Source: Scolanthus callimorphus (taxonomy: Eukaryota; Cnidaria; Anthozoa; Actiniaria; Edwardsiidae). Taken from it: a DNA stretch of 64,000 bases. Made by a program: the position numbers and the translations under genes. Below are positions 20,793 through 32,880 of the stretch, one piece after another (position 1 is the stretch's first letter; the number at the start of each line of letters is the position of its first letter). The notes beneath the pieces are model-generated. The model had not been told where the DNA came from, ran no database searches, and saw only the letters and a list, made by a program, of their open reading frames with translations. The stretch spans positions 248,001 through 312,000 of the forward strand of contig CM066922.1 in assembly GCA_033964015.1 (NCBI GenBank), written 5' to 3'.

Positions 20793-22954
20793 GACTTGTG
20801 AAGTAGATGAACTACAAGAAGCAAAACCGTGTAAACAAATAATAACTAACAAATTACCAATAGGATTGAACCATTTTATTTCCGTTACCACAGGGATTGT
20901 TGTGTTTGACCTCGGAATTTCCACAGGGCATTCAATTGCAATTTTGAATTTCCACATAGCTCACAAGAGGGGTTTCTTCCAACTTCCACAGGGGTTGTGC
21001 AAGAGCCTTGAATTTCCACAGGGGTAACAATTTTTAAACATTTGGAGTTCCTCGATAGGGGGTACGGCTATTTTTGGAACAGCCCATTTTGACAAGTAGC
21101 GGGAAGTTGGACATTTGTTCGTGTATAAGCTCCACCGAATTTAAAGAGGAAAAACCTCTTTACATCGTAAAATCAGTGTTCGTGCTGGGAATGGTCGTGA
21201 GGCTCGATATAGCTAGCGCCTCATATTTTTCTAAGCTTCCACAATTTGCCTAACATCCCTCCGAATTCGTGATATTATTTCCACGCAAAACTGAGTGTCG
21301 AAAACTAAACGCAAAGTAAATACATTCAGCCAATGAGAAACGAAGCACATTCAACAGCCAACGTACGACTTGCGTTTAGTCGTGACCAAAGAAAACAAGA
21401 AACACTGTGTTTGGCTTTTCTTCGCATTCTCATTGGCTGACTAAACAAAGACCCAAGATTTCAACAAATGGGATCATGTAGAAAACGCGAGTATTATTTC
21501 CTTTCGACAGTCCTCTAAAATCCGCTCAATGAGCCACTCACCTTTATGTTTTGCTTTAGCTATGAATTCTGTAAGGTTCTGATCGCGCAGCAGAAAGCTC
21601 TTCCCTCTAGTGCTTTTCACTGTGTCTTGTAGTTTGAGGGGAAAATCCTATGTCTTCCGTTCAAGCGTATCCCAATCCAACTCTGTAACCCCAAATTGCC
21701 GGCTCACTATTTATCTTTGCAAACCGGAAGTTACAAACCGGAAGTACGAAAGAGTGTAAGATCGATCGAGGGGCGAGCGTAAACTGATACTAGTCCTACT
21801 GTACATGTCTCTTTCCCAGCTCTTGATTTTGAAAGGGAAATGTTTTCAAAAGATCATTTCTATTATGATGTGAAAGTGCTAGCATCTAAAAGCACGCTGA
21901 AAATACAACAGATGTGAAAACTTGCTTGATGTAATTTTTCGTAATTCAGACTCGTGGATTCCTAGTTGTGTAGGATCCGCGCGTTGACCTTTTCATCAGA
22001 TCGCGCCCACGCTGGATATCCAACTCGTTGTGCAGTTAAACGATGTGCCACTTTGCATCACTGAAAATCACGCATTAGTCGAGTAAACCGGTGTGTAAAT
22101 GAGCTGTAAACATAAGAAAACTCATAGACTCGAAGCTGACAATCTGGTTAGTTTATATAATTCGCAACCCAATAGACCCAATATAGCACCCGCTTGTCTG
22201 ACAACTTCTTGCACTTGAAAGTTATGTTAATAACAAACAGTCTGAAATTTTGGGCATTGCCCCTTTTATTTTGAACAGCTTTGCTCGTCTTGATTATTCA
22301 ACACCGGAAGGGAGTTTTCCTGATTCTTACACGCCCCCGCTTCCGCTCCCGTTTTCAGAAAAGCAGGACGCAATAAAAAACAGCTACCGTTGGTTGCAGA
22401 TACAGGGGAAGAGATCAGTCTTGGGAACGTTTTTTTCAAATTTTTGTTTTCAAAATTGAAGGGGATGCGGTCAGAGTTTCAGCCTCTGGTCCCCAGGGTA
22501 GTGGGTTTTGGCCCCTATCTGAAAACCCGGCCTGTCAAACCTAAAAATTGATACTCTATATCCCAGACATAAGCATAGACTTCAACATACTCTTCAATAA
22601 GCCTGGTTGGAGTTTAAATTTCGTGTTCAGTGCGCATGCGATTTTAGTCCGAATCTTTTCTTTGTTCTTGTTAAACGAAAGAAATTCGAAATTTTAACCT
22701 CCAACTAAGGTTATTGTTTGCGGATTGCTTAGCCTTTGGGAACAGCTTTGGGTGATCACGCCGTAGGTGTGACAGTTGGCAGGTCTAGAAAATACAGCCA
22801 AACAGAATGCAGGAATGGCGTTGTATATTCGGCGGTATTCCACTCATCCTTCCCACCGTGCACTGCATTTACGTAAAACGCTGTCTTTATTTTCTGTAGT
22901 GTGGTATAAGATAGTTATACAATGAATTCTCGTAGCATACTATACACTTAATGA
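20793..22954. other. Upstream region of the DSL-vWA gene
   Basis: Contains the TTCCACAGGG repeat cluster (20880-21085), a dispersed repeat (21290-21530) and one possible minus-strand exon (about 21543-21645, donor GTGAGT). The promoter of the DSL-vWA gene probably lies here, but no convincing TATA or initiator was identified. Confidence 0.35.
20880..21085. repeat. Degenerate TTCCACAGGG repeat cluster, inverted copy at 57545-57810
   Basis: Five 'TTCCACAGGG' or close variants occur at irregular spacing of 30-50 bases, ending with 'CCTCGATAGGGGGTACGG'. The same order appears on the other strand at 57545-57810. Confidence 0.65.
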
Positions 22955-23090
22955 CTGCTCTCCAGGGAAACAGCGAGTTTTGTTTTCCCGAGAATCTCGA
23001 TGTTTCCCGAGACGAAGTCGAGGGAAACATCGAGATTCGAGGGAAAACAAAACTCGTTTCCCGAGAGTGCAGTCATTAAGTGTTTTATTA
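22955..23090. repeat. Hairpin-forming repeat with GACGAAGTCGAGG loop
   Basis: The arms are 'GAGTTTTGTTTTCCCGAGAA' (22975) and 'GGGAAAACAAAACTCG' (about 23040); 'CTCGATGTTTCCC' and 'GGGAAACATCGAG' pair inside. The hairpin is nearly perfect over more than 50 bases per arm. No gene. Confidence 0.8.
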
Positions 23091-23329
23091 TATAGCAAAT
23101 AGGAAATACACGGTTAAAATAGTCCATTTTTTTAATTTTCCCGCTCTGGCGATGTAGCCCGCGCGGGCAACAATGTTTTAATTGTAGCCCGCGTGGGCTA
23201 CATTGAGTTTGTACCTTATCACGTGACCATGATAGAACCAATCAGAGCGCGCGTTTTGATCGAATAAACACGAGCTATATAATAATGCTCAATATCCCAT
23301 TTATGTCACTCGAAAGCATTGGATAACTT

Positions 23330-24240
23330 GTTTGAGAATGGACAAAAGCGAGCTGCACGAGCCATAACCAACTCAGATTACCGCGCACATTCAGTCCCTC
23401 TTTTGCTCGACTCAAAGTATTAGGACAGGTCATTTTACAACTTCGAGCAACGTTTGGCCAAAAATACTGTTACTCAATGATTTCTATCCTAATTTGTAGA
23501 TTTGTGGTCCACATTTCGAAATATCACAAAAGTCAGAGGACTGGGTTCGCGCCGCCACAGAAATAAGCATTTAAAAATGGAAAAATTCTATAGAATCTAT
23601 ACAGGCTGTGATTGACATCACCATTTTAGGTGCGAAAAATACGTCTATCTGTAAAAACTAAAATTTATTTTTCTCAGCTTCCTCTGGAAATTTTTTACCG
23701 GCGCGATAATACACGAACACTACCATGAACACCTTTGAAATGACACTAAATTCAAAGCAACAACTTTTTTTATTTCGAGTAAGAAGATTTTTGTTTTGTT
23801 TTCTTATCACCATTCGTTACTACCAGAAATATTTTCAAATCTGTTTGTTACTAGTAGTCAAATTCATAGTTATAATACCCGGTCTCATGACCATTATCGT
23901 TCACATGCTTGTCGCACTAACATAAAAAAATTCACTATTCTTTTTCAAGGCCCAAATATTTAGAACTCTTTACCTCGGTCTATTGTTTCTATTCATAATG
24001 TCTCTAGCTTTAAGAAAGAACTTACTAAATTTCTATCCCTTTAAATGATATACTTTAGTAATCTGTGTTCGTCTGTCTCGTCTGACATTTGTTTTTATTA
24101 TTTTTTCCTATTGTCCTCTTATAAGGTGAGGGCACAAGCCCGGTGGTTTCTCGCCATTTTCTTTTTCTTATTCTACTTAGACGTTTTATGTATAACTGTT
24201 ACTGTAACAAAGAAATGGCAAATAAATTGAAATTGAAATA
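23330..24240 (+). mobile_element. LINE 3' end interrupted by a dispersed repeat
   Basis: Near 23340-23420 a frame reads QKRAARAITNSDYRAHS, typical of the LINE RT C-terminus. The repeat 23434-23790 follows. After it, from about 23860, the LINE resumes with HSYNTRSHDHYRSHACRTN, then FKKELTKF and a stop, ending with 'AAATTGAAATTGAAATA' near 24240. Stops break the frame, so it is a dead copy. Confidence 0.6.
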
Positions 24241-24912
24241 ACTACTATGTTCGCAAGTCGTGAGTTTCTAGGGATGGGAACCTGTTCTTAACCCGGAAAA
24301 TTGACATTTTCGTTCCTAAAAAATATAGATTTCAACCGAATTTCAATTTGTATAATTTGTTGAATTATCACTAATAGATATTTCTGATCAGAATAACTTT
24401 GTACAGAAGTAAAAAGGGACCAGGCTTTTTGCACCCACTGTCTGACAAGGGCCAATCGCTACGTTTGTAAAGGAGGACCGCCGCAAAGCGTATCGCATCG
24501 GATTTTTTCTCCCACAGTAACAACAAGATCATGAATCAGTGGCTGGAATTCGAAGGATTCATGACCCATTTAATTTCGGATCTGCAGAAAAAAAACCCGG
24601 AAAATCCACTTTTGGATTCCAAATCCGGAAAGGTTTTTCGCAAAAGAAAATAACGACTAACTGTGTTTTCAGTCTTTGCAGTGTTCTAGTGAATTTAAGC
24701 CTAGATTTCTGACTAGTTACGCCCAAAGCCAAGGCCCCGCCCGTGTCATTTTTTTGGGCCGCATCAAAATTTTTATGATGTGTTACTTGTAACCTATAAA
24801 GCCAGAAATAAGTGGCACTACTGTCGTTCAGCACATTACAGAATAAACTAAAGCTTTAGTTTCAGCAATATCTGACTTGCATTGGTTAATATTTGATAGA
24901 AGAACTCTAAGG

Positions 24913-27900
24913 CACAGGTGTTATTGAATTTTTAATGAGGACATTTAGTTGGTGCATGCGCAGATCCAACCTTTGAAGAACAAAGAACTCATTACGTATG
25001 CAGGGATCACAGCAGAGATGGACAAGACACAAATTGGAAGCTCACGACGGTCTGATTTTGGCCGTATTTTTTCTCATCTAGTGGGAAGTTCAGCTTCATA
25101 TCCCGAAACCATGTAAGTCGAGTATTCAACTTCACTGTGCGAAAGCAATTACAGCGATCAGCATTGTTTTTGCTTTAGTATTTATCGCATCGCGTTCGAA
25201 TACCTGTTCTGACGAGGTTTGCAGAATTGCGAAATTATTCGTCATACTTTTAGATATACTTGACCATATCTTTGTTCTCGACATTTTCCCGAAAAAATGA
25301 TTGCCCGCCGCAGTTAGTACATGCCTTTAGCGGCTTAAAAATCAGGTGAGTGACATTGGCCGCTAGCTAGATTGCGAGAATTACGTGCTTTCATTTGAAC
25401 ATTGTTTTGAAAATCGAATGCAATTTTCACATAAATCTGTACGTGACAAGTATGAAATGCCTTCAAAATTAATTCGAGGACGCAGGGTTTGCTTACAATG
25501 TCTACAAAACTGGCAATGAAATACTTAAACCTTACTCTTTGCCAGCATTGGGAGGTAATGATAATCGGGTTTTGTGGGAACAGTTTAAAAACCGGAAAAA
25601 TATTGGGGGTTGAAAGAAGCATAAAGTTGACTGTTATTTTATTTGGTTATGATGTGAGCTGCTGCAGCAGCCATCTGTAACCTTGAACTATCCCTTGATT
25701 ATGCTGTTCTAGTGTACAGCTGTTTTGACATTGGTTTTGAACGTTTCTGATCTATAGTGCAACCAAAATAACTACAGTATGAAATTAGAGTAATCTCAAC
25801 ATTCATATATTTTTAGACTGTAAATCAACGATTTTTAAATCATTATCTATTATTAGTTATTGGTATATATTATTATTAATTTATATTGTTTTTAGGCATG
25901 GCCCCACAAGCTGTATAGCTTTAATTGAAACCATGGATAATTAAAGTTATTTTAAATTATTATTATTACCTCAAGGTGCCTGTCATTATTTTTGATCACC
26001 TTGTTCTCAATGTTATACATGTCTAAAAAGCTTGTATTTCTTTTCTCGTGGCATCTCTCGGCTCCTGTTTGCCTGCTTTTTACCTGATTTTCTCATGGAG
26101 CTTACATGTATATGAAGAGTTGGGCTAGTGCTGATCTGTTCACCACAGAACTCCAAACTTATTTTGTATCTTCTGAGGAACAGGACTTCATTTGTTCCTG
26201 TAATCCTGCTGCAGCAAACAAAATAAAACATTCATGGGAGGCCTTAACAAGGCAATTTGCCATCCATGGGGGCCAGGCTCGGATCCAGGGGGGTTCATCG
26301 GGTGCAAATGAGCTCCCACTCTCCCAAACGAGCCGTTTTGGGGGGGATCGGTTTGCTAAAGACCTTTCATTTCAAGAGTGTTTTTTCTTTTATGTGACCC
26401 AGTATATTAAATTCATGATTAGCAACCACAATTTCGCCTCGTGAGAGGGCCACGGACAAAAGAGAAGGATTGGTATTATAGAATGTTTCCTCATACGTTG
26501 AATTTCATAGCAAAAATGCCCCCCCTCGCCCTTAAAATCCTGGATCCGCCACTGGGGGCCTTTTACAAAGTGAAATGTCACCAAAATGTGGCAATTATAA
26601 ATAGTAATTTAGCAGGGCAATAAGACCAGTGAGCCGTCCTGCACCCCTCCCTCTCATTCATTTATACATTTACACTGCACTTCTTTTGATGGGCTGTGCA
26701 TATTGTCAATGATGAACTGTATATGGTGATTATAAGCACATTTTAATTAAGGAGACATGCTGAAGCCCCATAGAAGCTGTGTTTTCTTGGTTGGTGTTAG
26801 GAAGGGCATCAAGCTGTCACACTCTAGGAGAGGGGTTGTGGGGGTTGTGTCCCCCCCCCCCCCCGCCCCTTCGAGAGTTATAGATTCAATGAACTCTGGT
26901 TATTAAACGTCTTTGAACTCAGTACGGATTATAACCAGTCCATATAACCAGTCCAACTTAGTGCTGAAACCCTCCATCTGAAAAAAATCCTGGATCGGCC
27001 CCTGTACAGTCACACCTTTTAGTTGGACTGAAATGCTAATTTGTGTGAACAACATGAATACAGTGGCCAATGCTACATGCCTATAGATTGTCTGATAATG
27101 TGACAGTTCTGGAACAAATTGAAGAGATCATTTAATTTCCTGGCCATGTCATAAAAGTCTTTTGTAATAGCAGCAAGGGGGTCTTCTCTACGATGTAGCT
27201 AATAACTAGAAATGCTTAAATTCTTTGGTTTTCTCTAGCTAACAAAAATCTTGCTAATCTCAAACAGCCTTATCATGTAAAGCATTGGGTAAGGTCAACT
27301 TGGAAACCAACAACTTTGTTGAAATTACTACTCTGAAACAAAGTTAAATATTGATTAAATTTTTATAATACATCATTCTCTCACCCAGAGCTCCCCAGAT
27401 TGTCACCTCGCAAGCGAGGCTCTGGAGACAGCCATCGACGCATGCGCAGAGCATTTGATACAGAGCCATTGAGAGAAAGATACCTCTGTGAATGCACCAA
27501 TGTCCAAAGCCAGGCAATCAGTGAAAGCCCTCAAATGGATGTCACCACATCCTCCCCTGCCAGGCGGGGAGCTAAAAAACACACAGACGGCACTAGCTTT
27601 TTAACCCCCCCCCCCCCCCCCCATGGATCCAGAATTTCCAAAATGGCTTACGCCCCCCCCCCCCCCCCCCCCACGGATCCAGAATTTCCGAAATGGCTGG
27701 AATTGTCCAATGCTCGAATGCTTTGTTTCAAAATAATAATCTTTTCCAGCCTGCTGGCTGCCACATACATTCTCTCAGTTGTGTAATTCTCCAAGGCTCT
27801 GAATTTTCATGCACCAATTGCTAATGATGTTCAAATATTTGGTTAAAGCGTATGGCTTTTTTTTTCAAAAAACGTGGTTCAATTTGGTAATTTTGCTATC

Positions 27901-29608
27901 TACGTTCCCCCAATGCCAACTGGCCCCATAATGTTTTACATTGCTATGACCCTTTTAGCAAACTATAAAACCAATACAACTTTGCACTCACCAAAAGAGG
28001 TGTCTGCGTGCACAAGCCAAACATCCCAGACTCAAATCATGTCAGAATAATTACGTGGCCAGTTGATCTTTTTTTAATTCTCCACTATTGTGTTTCATGT
28101 GCTATCGTCTTGTCAGCCACATAATTATTTTATCCAGTTTTGGGTCAAAACCAGTATGGAATGTTTTGTGAGCACTTCCAAACACTGTTTTGTCCTTTCT
28201 CTCTATTTGTCTTTTGATCTTTTTGATTTTATTGGGACATTGCATCCATTTTAGATCCAGATCCACCGCTGTTAGTGTTTTCAAAAATATTTCAAGGAAA
28301 ATGGTCAGAGTAGTAAAACATTTTCAGTAGTTGTGGCTCCCCTTTCCCAAATGCTGGCTATGCCACAGTGCTTTTTGACATGGAACATTGAGTACAAGGT
28401 GATCACATAATGACAGCAAGGTACCTTAACGCTGACATTACTCTACTTTCAGAATAACTGACTGTCAATTGAGGGGGTCAATTTCCAAGCAAGAAATTCT
28501 ATTGCTTCCGATATCGATAACATAACGCAATAAATCGTCGTTTGAACTGTATTATGTTACATTAGTTTTTCTTTCTTTCCTTTTTTGCTATAAAAGGGGG
28601 GTGCGGAGGCACTCAGAAGAGGATCTAGGGTAAACTCTGACTGTAGTGCAGTGATTTATGACAATAACATAAGATCTCCCTGAAATCTGATTGTAGCATT
28701 TGGTGCAGTTGCAATAGTCTAAATCCGCCCCTAGATCCGCCACTGATTTTGGTTGCACTGCAGATAGATCAGAAACCATGAAAACCAATGTCAAAACAGC
28801 TGTACACTAGAACAGCACAATCAAGGGATAGCTCAAGATTACAGATGGCTGCAGCAGCAGCTCACATTCATAACCAAATAAAATAAAAGTCAAATTTATG
28901 CTTCTTTCAACCCCCAATATTTTTTCGGTTTTTAAACTGTTCCCACAAAACCCGATTATCATTACCTCCCAATGCTGGCAAAAAGTAAGGTTTCAGTATT
29001 TCATTGCCAGTTTTCTAGACATTGTAAGCAAAACCCGCGTCCTCGAATTAATTTTCTAAATCATTTTATACTTGTCACGTACAGATTTATGTGAAAATTG
29101 CATTCGATTTTCGAAACAATGTTCAACTGAAAACACGTAATTCTCGCGATCTAGCTAGCGGCCAATGACACTCACCTGATTTTTAAGCCGCTAAAGGCAT
29201 GTACTAACTGCGGCGGGCAATCACATGTTCGGGAAAATGTCGAGAACAAAGATATGGTCAAGTATATCTAAAAGTATGACGAATAATTTCACAATTCTGC
29301 AAACCTCGTCAGAACAGATATTCGAACACGATGCGATAAATACTAAAGCAAAAACAATGCTGATCGCTGTAATTACTTTCGCACAGTGAAGTTGAATACT
29401 CGACTTACATGGTTTCGGGATATGAAGCTGAACTTCCCACTAGATGACGAAAAATACAGCCAAAATCAGACCGTCGTGAGCTTCCAATGTGTGTCTTGTC
29501 CATCTCTGCTGTGATCCCTGCATACGTAATGAGTTCTTTGTTCTTCAAAGGTTGGATCTGCGCATGCACCAACTAAATGTCCTCATTAAAAATTCAATAA
29601 CACCTGTG
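24913..29608. mobile_element. 4.7-kb element with about 860-bp terminal inverted repeats (Transib-like termini)
   Basis: The left arm, 24913-25769, is the inverse of 28746-29608 at high identity. The ends read CACAGGTGTTATTGAATTTT and its complement. It is flanked by TAAGG at 24908-24912 and 29609-29613. CAC-starting termini with a 5-bp duplication are known for the Transib superfamily (related to RAG1); the assignment is inference. The interior, about 3 kb, holds a small hAT-like insertion (26275-26552), two poly-C tracts and no convincing transposase, so this copy looks non-autonomous or decayed. Confidence 0.8.
26275..26552. mobile_element. Small hAT-like MITE nested in the 4.7-kb element
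   Basis: The ends are AGGCTCGGATCCAGG and CCTGGATCCGCCAC (inverted, imperfect), flanked by TGGGGGCC at 26267-26274 and 26553-26560. The GGCGGATCCAGG terminus and 8-bp duplication fit hAT elements. Fragments with the same terminus lie near 26985 and 28725. Confidence 0.7.
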
Positions 29609-29665
29609 TAAGGGAGGATCACACATTTGTGTGATCCTCCCTTAGAGTGTGTGATCACACACAAC
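29609..29665. repeat. Palindrome that received the 4.7-kb element
   Basis: GGAGGATCACACA TTTG TGTGTGATC-type hairpin. Its right arm ends CCTCCCTTAGAG. The matching left-arm end CTCTAAGG is found at 24905-24912, on the other side of the inserted element. Confidence 0.75.
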
Positions 29666-31195
29666 TAGTAATTTATACCTAAATTATCTAACCCGAGAGG
29701 AGTTTTTGAAATCATAAATAATAACAAAAGCGCACAAATCCGGCCTAAATGCTGGTACAAGGCGTGAAATTACGACTGTGATTATTTTTTAAATTTCGAG
29801 CACTGATCTATCTGAGGTCAGTATTTGTATTTGGGGTGTATGTTTATGTTATTCTCCGTTTTGTTCTTTCAAGCGGAACCATCTGGTGATCAAACCAAAA
29901 CGAGGAAAATGCTTTTAGGAAATGTTCAGTTAAATTTTCTAACACAATCTTCGATCAAATTACCCCCAGCACGATGATGAAACATGAAAACAACAGCCAG
30001 CTATGAAACACGATGATTTCTAGAGGTTGCTCCCTTCCCTGCTAGCAGAGGCTCTTTTCCTTTGTGTTGCTGGCGCCTCTGCTAGCAGGGAAGTTGCTCC
30101 AAACAAATATTTTCAGCTACGTCTATCTGGTCTATGAGCCCAATTTTTCCAATCTGAAGACAAAAGTTGGGGGTGCCGCGAAATAGGCCCTGTGCAGTTC
30201 GTCTGTCGCATGGTTGTACTGGAGAGCAAAAAATGAAACATAGTTGATCTGTAATCTATTTACCTGCTGGGTAAATTACTTGTTCAAATCAATTCGAATT
30301 TGAGTCCAATCTCAATCGAATTTCTTCACGAATTCGTAAACAAGTCAACTACATTGTTTGTCTGCTCTCCAGTCTGTTCTGTTGATGTATACCCTGGGGA
30401 ATCTATAGTTCTATCCATACGCTTGTAGCGACAATAACGAGCACATGTACACATGACTGTTCAGCTGCACAGTACGGTTCAGTGGCGTGATGCTAAGATG
30501 ACCCCGTGACCTCCTTGTCACGGGGCCAACTCCAGACAAAATAATCAATGTGATCTGATTAAAATTCACCACACAGATTCAGAAGGCACATGTTCAATTG
30601 TACGCGAATTTATTCGTCGATCTTTTAACGGAAATAGTACAAACTGTTCTCTCTAGACGTTAGCAAAAGCTTTTACACAAGCCCCTGATTTCCTCTCGCA
30701 AAGCGATAGCTGCATCGCAACCAGATCCCGAAGTCATGATTTGGTCAAATGGGCTGTTTGAATTACCCTTATGTTTTCTTCGAGATAACATGCTTTTGTG
30801 TAATTACTAAGTAATTTATTTCCAACAAAATTGTTTTGGTCCCTTAAAAAGGGTAGTTCATTAAATAAAAATATTTCGTCGTGTTCACCTTTTAACGTGC
30901 ATTAATTCCATACCGTTTTTGAGTGCCAGAAATGTTTCACCGGTTTCTAAAAAAACGTGACCCAAATGTTTTATTATCTGCATAATAAGCAAAGCTTTAC
31001 ATTAGCAACTTATATGTTTCTGTTCTTAGAGCTCTTTGATGCTGGCAATCATTTTGAGCTATTCGTTTTGATTATAGTGCACTGAAGGTAAAACGAATTT
31101 ATATCTAATTATTTTAGGACATTAAAGAGTGTTACCTAATAGACCTAATAGGTGAAGTCTTTTTTGCATGTGTTGGTTTAGAATTCAAAGTCAGC
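29666..31195. other. Intergenic, repeat-bearing
   Basis: Holds a small hairpin at 30025-30085 with arms 'CCCTGCTAGCAGAGGC' and 'GCCTCTGCTAGCAGGG'. It also holds an uninterrupted relative of the 9287-9760 MITE at about 30190-30380. No coding exon is seen. It is downstream of the tropomyosin stop. Confidence 0.5.
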
Positions 31196-32074
31196 TCATT
31201 CCTCCTCCTCCTCCTCCTCTTCCTCTTCTGCTTGTGCGCCATGTTCACCCTCGGTACTTTCTTGAGCCTGTGACTGCTGCTCCTGCGCCATTTGTTCAAA
31301 GATGGCGGCCGGTTTGGGTTTAGCTTCAACAGTTACTTCGTCCACCAATTCTCCCATCGCCTTCATCTCTTCATCCACTTGTTTTTTCTTCAATTTATAC
31401 ATATCAATTTCTTCGATCATCTGATCCAGCAGGAACTCTAGTGGTGGACACTTCCTCTCTGCTTCCTCGTATCTGTACACCATTTGTTTAAGGTTTTCAT
31501 TGATGAACTCAATCTTGTCCTCGTTGTCGACTTCTCTCTCCGAGGCGGCCGCATCCTTGATTTCCAGATCCCTCATAGATTCATTCGCTCCTGTGAAATC
31601 GTTCATAAGAGCTTCGCACAACATTTCCGCCTTCTCTGCTCTTGCTTGGGCTTTTTCGACTTCCCCTTGGATGACTTTGATTTTTAGCTGAGCCTCCGCT
31701 AACTTGTCTTGTGTTATCTGGTCGGTTTGTATGGCCTCCTCTAAAGAATCTTCTATCTCTCGCATTTTCTCGTCATTTTCACGATCGGTTACCTCCAGAT
31801 CTTTGCACATACCCTCCTCGTCTTTTGTGCGCCCTTGTATGCCATCTAGTTCTTCATTCTTGTTTCCTAGTTGTTCGTGGACTTTTTTGGCGTCGCTATC
31901 AAGTAGCTGGATTCTTCTCTTCAAGCCTTCCCTCTCTCCCTCTGCTTTCTCCAATCTCTCTTCTGCTTCCCTCAGTTTCTCTTTAGCTTCAAGCTCGCGA
32001 TCCTCAGTTTCCTCGATCTTTTCCTTAATAGCCTGTAGTTTGCTTTTCACCTTCTGTATGGCTAACTCGGCCAT
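31196..32074 (-). CDS. Tropomyosin-like coiled-coil protein, single coding exon, Glu-rich tail
   Basis: 292 residues from ATG to stop without an intron. Almost the whole chain (about 1-250) is a heptad-repeat coiled coil rich in Glu, Lys, Ala and Leu. Tropomyosin-like phrases are present, such as VIQGEVEKAQARAEKAEM and EAERKCPPLEFLLDQM. Length and repeat character match long-form tropomyosin (284 residues), an actin-filament-binding dimer. Unusual points are the Pro and Gln-rich stretch after residue 245 and a run of ten or more Glu at the C-terminus in place of the usual conserved overlap end. The sequence CTGCTATCAG just before the ATG could be an acceptor for a 5' UTR intron. It could be a retrocopy or a non-muscle paralogue; frame and composition suggest it is functional. 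Confidence 0.85.
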   Translation of the reverse strand: MAELAIQKVKSKLQAIKEKIEETEDRELEAKEKLREAEERLEKAEGEREGLKRRIQLLDSDAKKVHEQLGNKNEELDGIQGRTKDEEGMCKDLEVTDRENDEKMREIEDSLEEAIQTDQITQDKLAEAQLKIKVIQGEVEKAQARAEKAEMLCEALMNDFTGANESMRDLEIKDAAASEREVDNEDKIEFINENLKQMVYRYEEAERKCPPLEFLLDQMIEEIDMYKLKKKQVDEEMKAMGELVDEVTVEAKPKPAAIFEQMAQEQQSQAQESTEGEHGAQAEEEEEEEEEE

Positions 32075-32639
32075 TTTTTTCTGATAGCAGCTTAAGATCT
32101 AGCGAAAACTATAACGAGCAAGGCAAGCGGGACCTGCTAAAGCCTTCCCTAACGCGAAAGTGAACAGCGGAGGAATGCAGCTCAGCTAATTTTCATAATA
32201 CTCAACTCTGGGTGTGTTCCGTCACGGGGCAATGAGCGTATGAAGAAAATCTCAATTTTCAGCGTCAAAAAACCTGTACAAAAATCAGCAAAACTTGTCA
32301 ACGGTGTACAGACTTTCAAAGTAAGATTCTTTAATGGGCACGTTGTTGGATCGAAATAGAGCTTTTCTACATGTAAATTCAAGAGGTTGGATTTTATAGC
32401 GAGCGCAGATGTAAAGCAGAAAATATCAGTGGTCTGGATACAGTATTAGTAGCATTCTACCTACAGGCTTCATTGTTATGGGTGTCACATAACAATCAAG
32501 CGCGTGATCGTATTGATATACTGTTTTTCTTTTAATCTAATGAGCCACGTGATGTCAACAATAAACTAGTGAGACGCTCCAGCCTCTGAGAACTAGGGAA
32601 CATGAGGTCGTACGGGGTAATTCTCAGGTTGCTTGACTC

Positions 32640-32800
32640 AGGGCTTATACGCGGGTCAAAAACATTTTTGTAAATATCTCGTGAAGGAAAAAACTTAGGT
32701 AACCAAACTTGGCAGTTATCTTAATTTGTCATCTTCAAGATATTGACAGAACTGGTTGCCATGGAAACCAAATAATAGGGGCTCAATGCTAATTTTGTTT
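32640..32800. repeat. Dispersed repeat, related to 60952-61500
   Basis: Shares 'GGGCTTATACGCGGGTCAAA', 'AATATCTCGTGAAGGAAAAA' and 'CTGGTTGCCATGGAAACCAA' with the left arm of the foldback element at 60952. Here only one arm is present. Confidence 0.7.
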
Positions 32801-32880
32801 TTTTTTACGTTCAATAAAAATGAGGAACATAGAGAACACCTAAGGATATAAACAATTTACATACATTTTCATTGTTTACG

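Noticed and set aside
20880..21085. CRISPR array (recurring TTCCACAGGG)
   Set aside because: Repeat units are too short, spacing is irregular and the setting is a eukaryotic genome.
27400..27786. 128-residue frame starting SPRKRGSGDSHRRMRR
   Set aside because: It begins in a fragment of the CCCAGAGCTCCCC repeat, shares text with non-coding sequence at 56396-56425 and runs through two poly-C tracts, so it is unlikely to be a gene.
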